Shown here piece after piece: positions 6,545-8,352 of a stretch of DNA of 8,352 bases. Position 1 is the first letter of the stretch. Each line of letters starts with the position of its first letter. Under the pieces are notes generated by a model. That model was given only the letters and a program-made list of their open reading frames with translations. It did no database searches and had not been told where the DNA came from. The position numbers and the translations under genes were made by a program. Source of the DNA: Ignavibacteria bacterium UBA961 (lineage in GTDB: Bacteria > Bacteroidota > Ignavibacteria > Kapaibacteriales > UBA961); the NCBI GenBank assembly GCA_002293005.1, contig DBCJ01000115.1:1-8352 (forward strand), read 5' to 3'.

Positions 6545-8299
6545 TCAGTCATCAATGGAACAAGACAATTGATTGTATTCGCTCGGAATCTCATTGATTT
6601 CCGAATGTGTATTTCGAATCGTATATGAAAATTCTTCTTTCAACTTTTCGCTTGAGCGATGCTCAGCATACAAAATGGTCGCAGATGTGGAATGTCTGTG
6701 AATCCATGAAGTGATGATTTGGATTTCATCAACTTCGATTGGATCGAGTCTTTCGACAATATCATTTACCGGTCCGCTCGAATCTGTATAATATAGTTCT
6801 TCCATCAATGCATGAAATCGAGAAAGATCGGCTTTTCTTCCAATGATTTCTTGATGAGCGAGTTTTCCTGCTTTAATGAAAAACACTTCGATGGTTTTGT
6901 CTCGTGAATTCGCATCTAAAATTATGATGGTATTATTGTGAGTCACCGAAGTCGAAACTTCTGCTCTGCGATCGAATAATCTTCGTAATTCATTCAATCG
7001 ATTCCTGAGCATGGTGGCATTTTCAAATCTCAATGCCTCTGCTTCCAAAAGCATTTCTTCTTCCATCCTTTCGAGGAGTCCACCGCCTGAACCACTAAGA
7101 AAATGTCTGGCTCTATCCACTTCCTGCAAATATTCTTCGCGAGATTGAATCTCTGCGCAAGGAGCACCACAACGCTTGATCTGATGATAAAAGCAAGGTT
7201 GCTTCTCAACTGATGGTCGAAGCATTTCAGTGCATTGTCGCAAACCAAAAGAACGATAGACAGTTTCAACAACTTCGCGTGCAAGTGTTCCACTTCTGAA
7301 TGGACCGAAATATTCCGCCCCATCATTCATGATAGTAGGCGACCATTCAAGTCGCGGAAATGGATCATTCACATTGAGTCGCAAGAATGGAAATCGACGC
7401 ATCTTCTTGCTTGCAGTATTGAACTGCGGTTTAATGCGTTTTATTTCTTTTGATTCAAGTAAAAGAGCCGCAAGTTCTGTTCCTGTCACTTCATGATGAA
7501 TAGCATGAACTTGCTTTACCATTCGCGCAATCTTTTGCGGATGCTGTGCACCGGCTTGGAAGTATGATCGTACACGCTCTTTCAGATTCTTCGCTTTACC
7601 GACATAGAGAATATTATTGTCTTTATCGAGCATCTTATACACACCCGGTTCATCGGGTAATTCAGCAAGTGTTGACTCAACTCTTTTGATTGCCGCTGGA
7701 GGCGTATGAAATTGCTCTATGCGTTTATTTTGGAATCGAAGCAATTCATCGATGGTTTCAATATCATATTCACTCTCAAGCGATTCCAGAAATTGCAAAA
7801 GGAAAAGCGCGGTCGCCTTTGCATCTCCAAGCGCTCGATGTCGATTCTTGATTTCAATGCCAAAATGTGATGCAACGGCTCCAACATTTTTTTTGAGCGA
7901 CATCGGAAGTATTCTTCTGGCCAACTTGCATGTACATAATTGTGGTATGAGCGGAATGGATAAATTCAAACGACGCAGGGATCGCTGAATGAAATTCCAA
8001 TCAAAACTCACATTATGTGCCGCAAAAATAGCACCGGGCATCGCGAGCATTTCAGAAATCGTGGGCATGATTTCATGTGCTTCTGATCCTGTCGCCGCCA
8101 TTGCATTGCTAATGCCTGTCATCTGTTCAATGAATGGCGGTATGAACTGATGTGGATTTATGAGTTCAGAATATTCTTTGACTATTTCACCGCCTTGAAT
8201 CACCACGCATGCAATCTCCATGATGCGATGATCTTCGGCATCGTGGCCTGTTGTTTCAACATCCACGACGATAATTGGGACTTCCCAAAATGATTTCAT
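6545..8299 (-). CDS. DEDDh 3'-5' exonuclease fused to GIY-YIG/UvrC-like nuclease
   Basis: This is a 584-residue two-nuclease fusion. The N-terminal part (about 8-175) is a DnaQ/epsilon-type exonuclease with all DEDDh residues: D13 and E15 in DVETTG, D100 in HNVSFD, and H154 and D159 in HRALGD. The second part resembles the N-terminal half of UvrC. A GIY-YIG domain spans about 212-294 (GVY 219-221, YVG 232-234, R242, E282, N294). It is followed by a cysteine cluster (C356, C369, C377, C381) matching the four UvrC cysteines reported to bind an iron-sulfur cluster, and a UVR-like helical hairpin (about 408-440). Residues about 455-550 match the UvrC segment that follows UVR. The catalytic C-terminal RNase H-like core and the HhH domain are missing, so it should make only one incision, as Cho does. 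Similar fusions are known in Actinobacteria (for example Rv2191) and other phyla. Family knowledge points to a repair role; the exact substrate is inference. The N-terminus fits the family and no upstream in-frame start is better. Confidence 0.93.
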   Translation of the reverse strand: MKSFWEVPIIVVDVETTGHDAEDHRIMEIACVVIQGGEIVKEYSELINPHQFIPPFIEQMTGISNAMAATGSEAHEIMPTISEMLAMPGAIFAAHNVSFDWNFIQRSLRRLNLSIPLIPQLCTCKLARRILPMSLKKNVGAVASHFGIEIKNRHRALGDAKATALFLLQFLESLESEYDIETIDELLRFQNKRIEQFHTPPAAIKRVESTLAELPDEPGVYKMLDKDNNILYVGKAKNLKERVRSYFQAGAQHPQKIARMVKQVHAIHHEVTGTELAALLLESKEIKRIKPQFNTASKKMRRFPFLRLNVNDPFPRLEWSPTIMNDGAEYFGPFRSGTLAREVVETVYRSFGLRQCTEMLRPSVEKQPCFYHQIKRCGAPCAEIQSREEYLQEVDRARHFLSGSGGGLLERMEEEMLLEAEALRFENATMLRNRLNELRRLFDRRAEVSTSVTHNNTIIILDANSRDKTIEVFFIKAGKLAHQEIIGRKADLSRFHALMEELYYTDSSGPVNDIVERLDPIEVDEIQIITSWIHRHSTSATILYAEHRSSEKLKEEFSYTIRNTHSEINEIPSEYNQLSCSIDD

Positions 8300-8315
8300 G
8301 CTGAATTGTACTTTC

Positions 8316-8329
8316 CGGGGAAATCCCCG
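8316..8329. other. Small GC-rich hairpin upstream of the nuclease gene
   Basis: CGGGG (8316-8320) and CCCCG (8325-8329) form a 5-bp inverted repeat with a 4-base loop, 17-30 bases before the nuclease ATG. On the minus strand no T tract follows, so it is not a terminator for an upstream minus-strand gene. Read on the plus strand it is followed only by CTTTTC, and no plus-strand gene precedes it. It could fold in the 5' leader near the ribosome binding region, or it could be chance. Confidence 0.3.
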
Positions 8330-8352
8330 CTTTTCATATCACTTCATCAAAT

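Noticed and set aside
7030..7326. Minus-strand 98-codon frame inside the nuclease fusion
   Set aside because: It is an alternative frame of the UvrC-like region, and the main frame carries all the conserved residues there without a break.

Overview
The window looks like ordinary chromosome from an AT-rich, diderm (Gram-negative-type) bacterium. An mreC-mreD pair (cell-wall elongation), a periplasmic adaptor of the MacA/HlyD class, and a DEDDh exonuclease fused to a UvrC-like nuclease together fit a member of the Bacteroidota/Chlorobiota (FCB) group, for example an Ignavibacteria- or Kapabacteria-like lineage. That placement is inference from gene content and style. Some genes have a clear Shine-Dalgarno sequence (mreD, the ABC ATPase, the first permease); others have none that I can see.

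Layout. Bases 1-201 are non-coding. They begin with what may be the last few bases of a 5S rRNA, followed by a strong rho-independent terminator (26-55) and an AT-rich spacer with a possible promoter. One plus-strand gene follows (202-879): a 225-residue, single-membrane-anchor protein of unknown function. Everything from 886 to 8299 is on the minus strand and is packed like an operon, with gaps of 18 bases or less or 2-4 base overlaps. Read in transcription order it is: exonuclease/GIY-YIG/UvrC-like fusion, mreC, mreD, periplasmic adaptor, ABC ATPase, FtsX-type permease 1, FtsX-type permease 2. The plus-strand gene and the end of this operon meet tail to tail with 6 bases between them. No promoter for the operon is evident in the 53 bases upstream of its first gene, so the transcript may start beyond the window.

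How the genes fit together. MreC and MreD are inner-membrane components of the rod-shape elongasome. MreB, PBP2 and RodA, their usual partners, are not in the window. The adaptor, ATPase and two permeases make a complete inner-membrane and periplasmic ABC export module of the MacAB/DevBCA/Lol type. No outer-membrane TolC-like channel is encoded here. The nuclease fusion is predicted to act in DNA repair, as a single-incision UvrC/Cho-like enzyme with a proofreading-type 3'-5' exonuclease domain attached. Its link to the envelope genes appears to be one of position only.

I found no mobile element, CRISPR array, tRNA or clearly novel system. The points most worth a second look are the unknown membrane-anchored protein, the exonuclease-UvrC fusion with four conserved cysteines but no C-terminal UvrC nuclease, and the unusual neighbourhood of mreCD.
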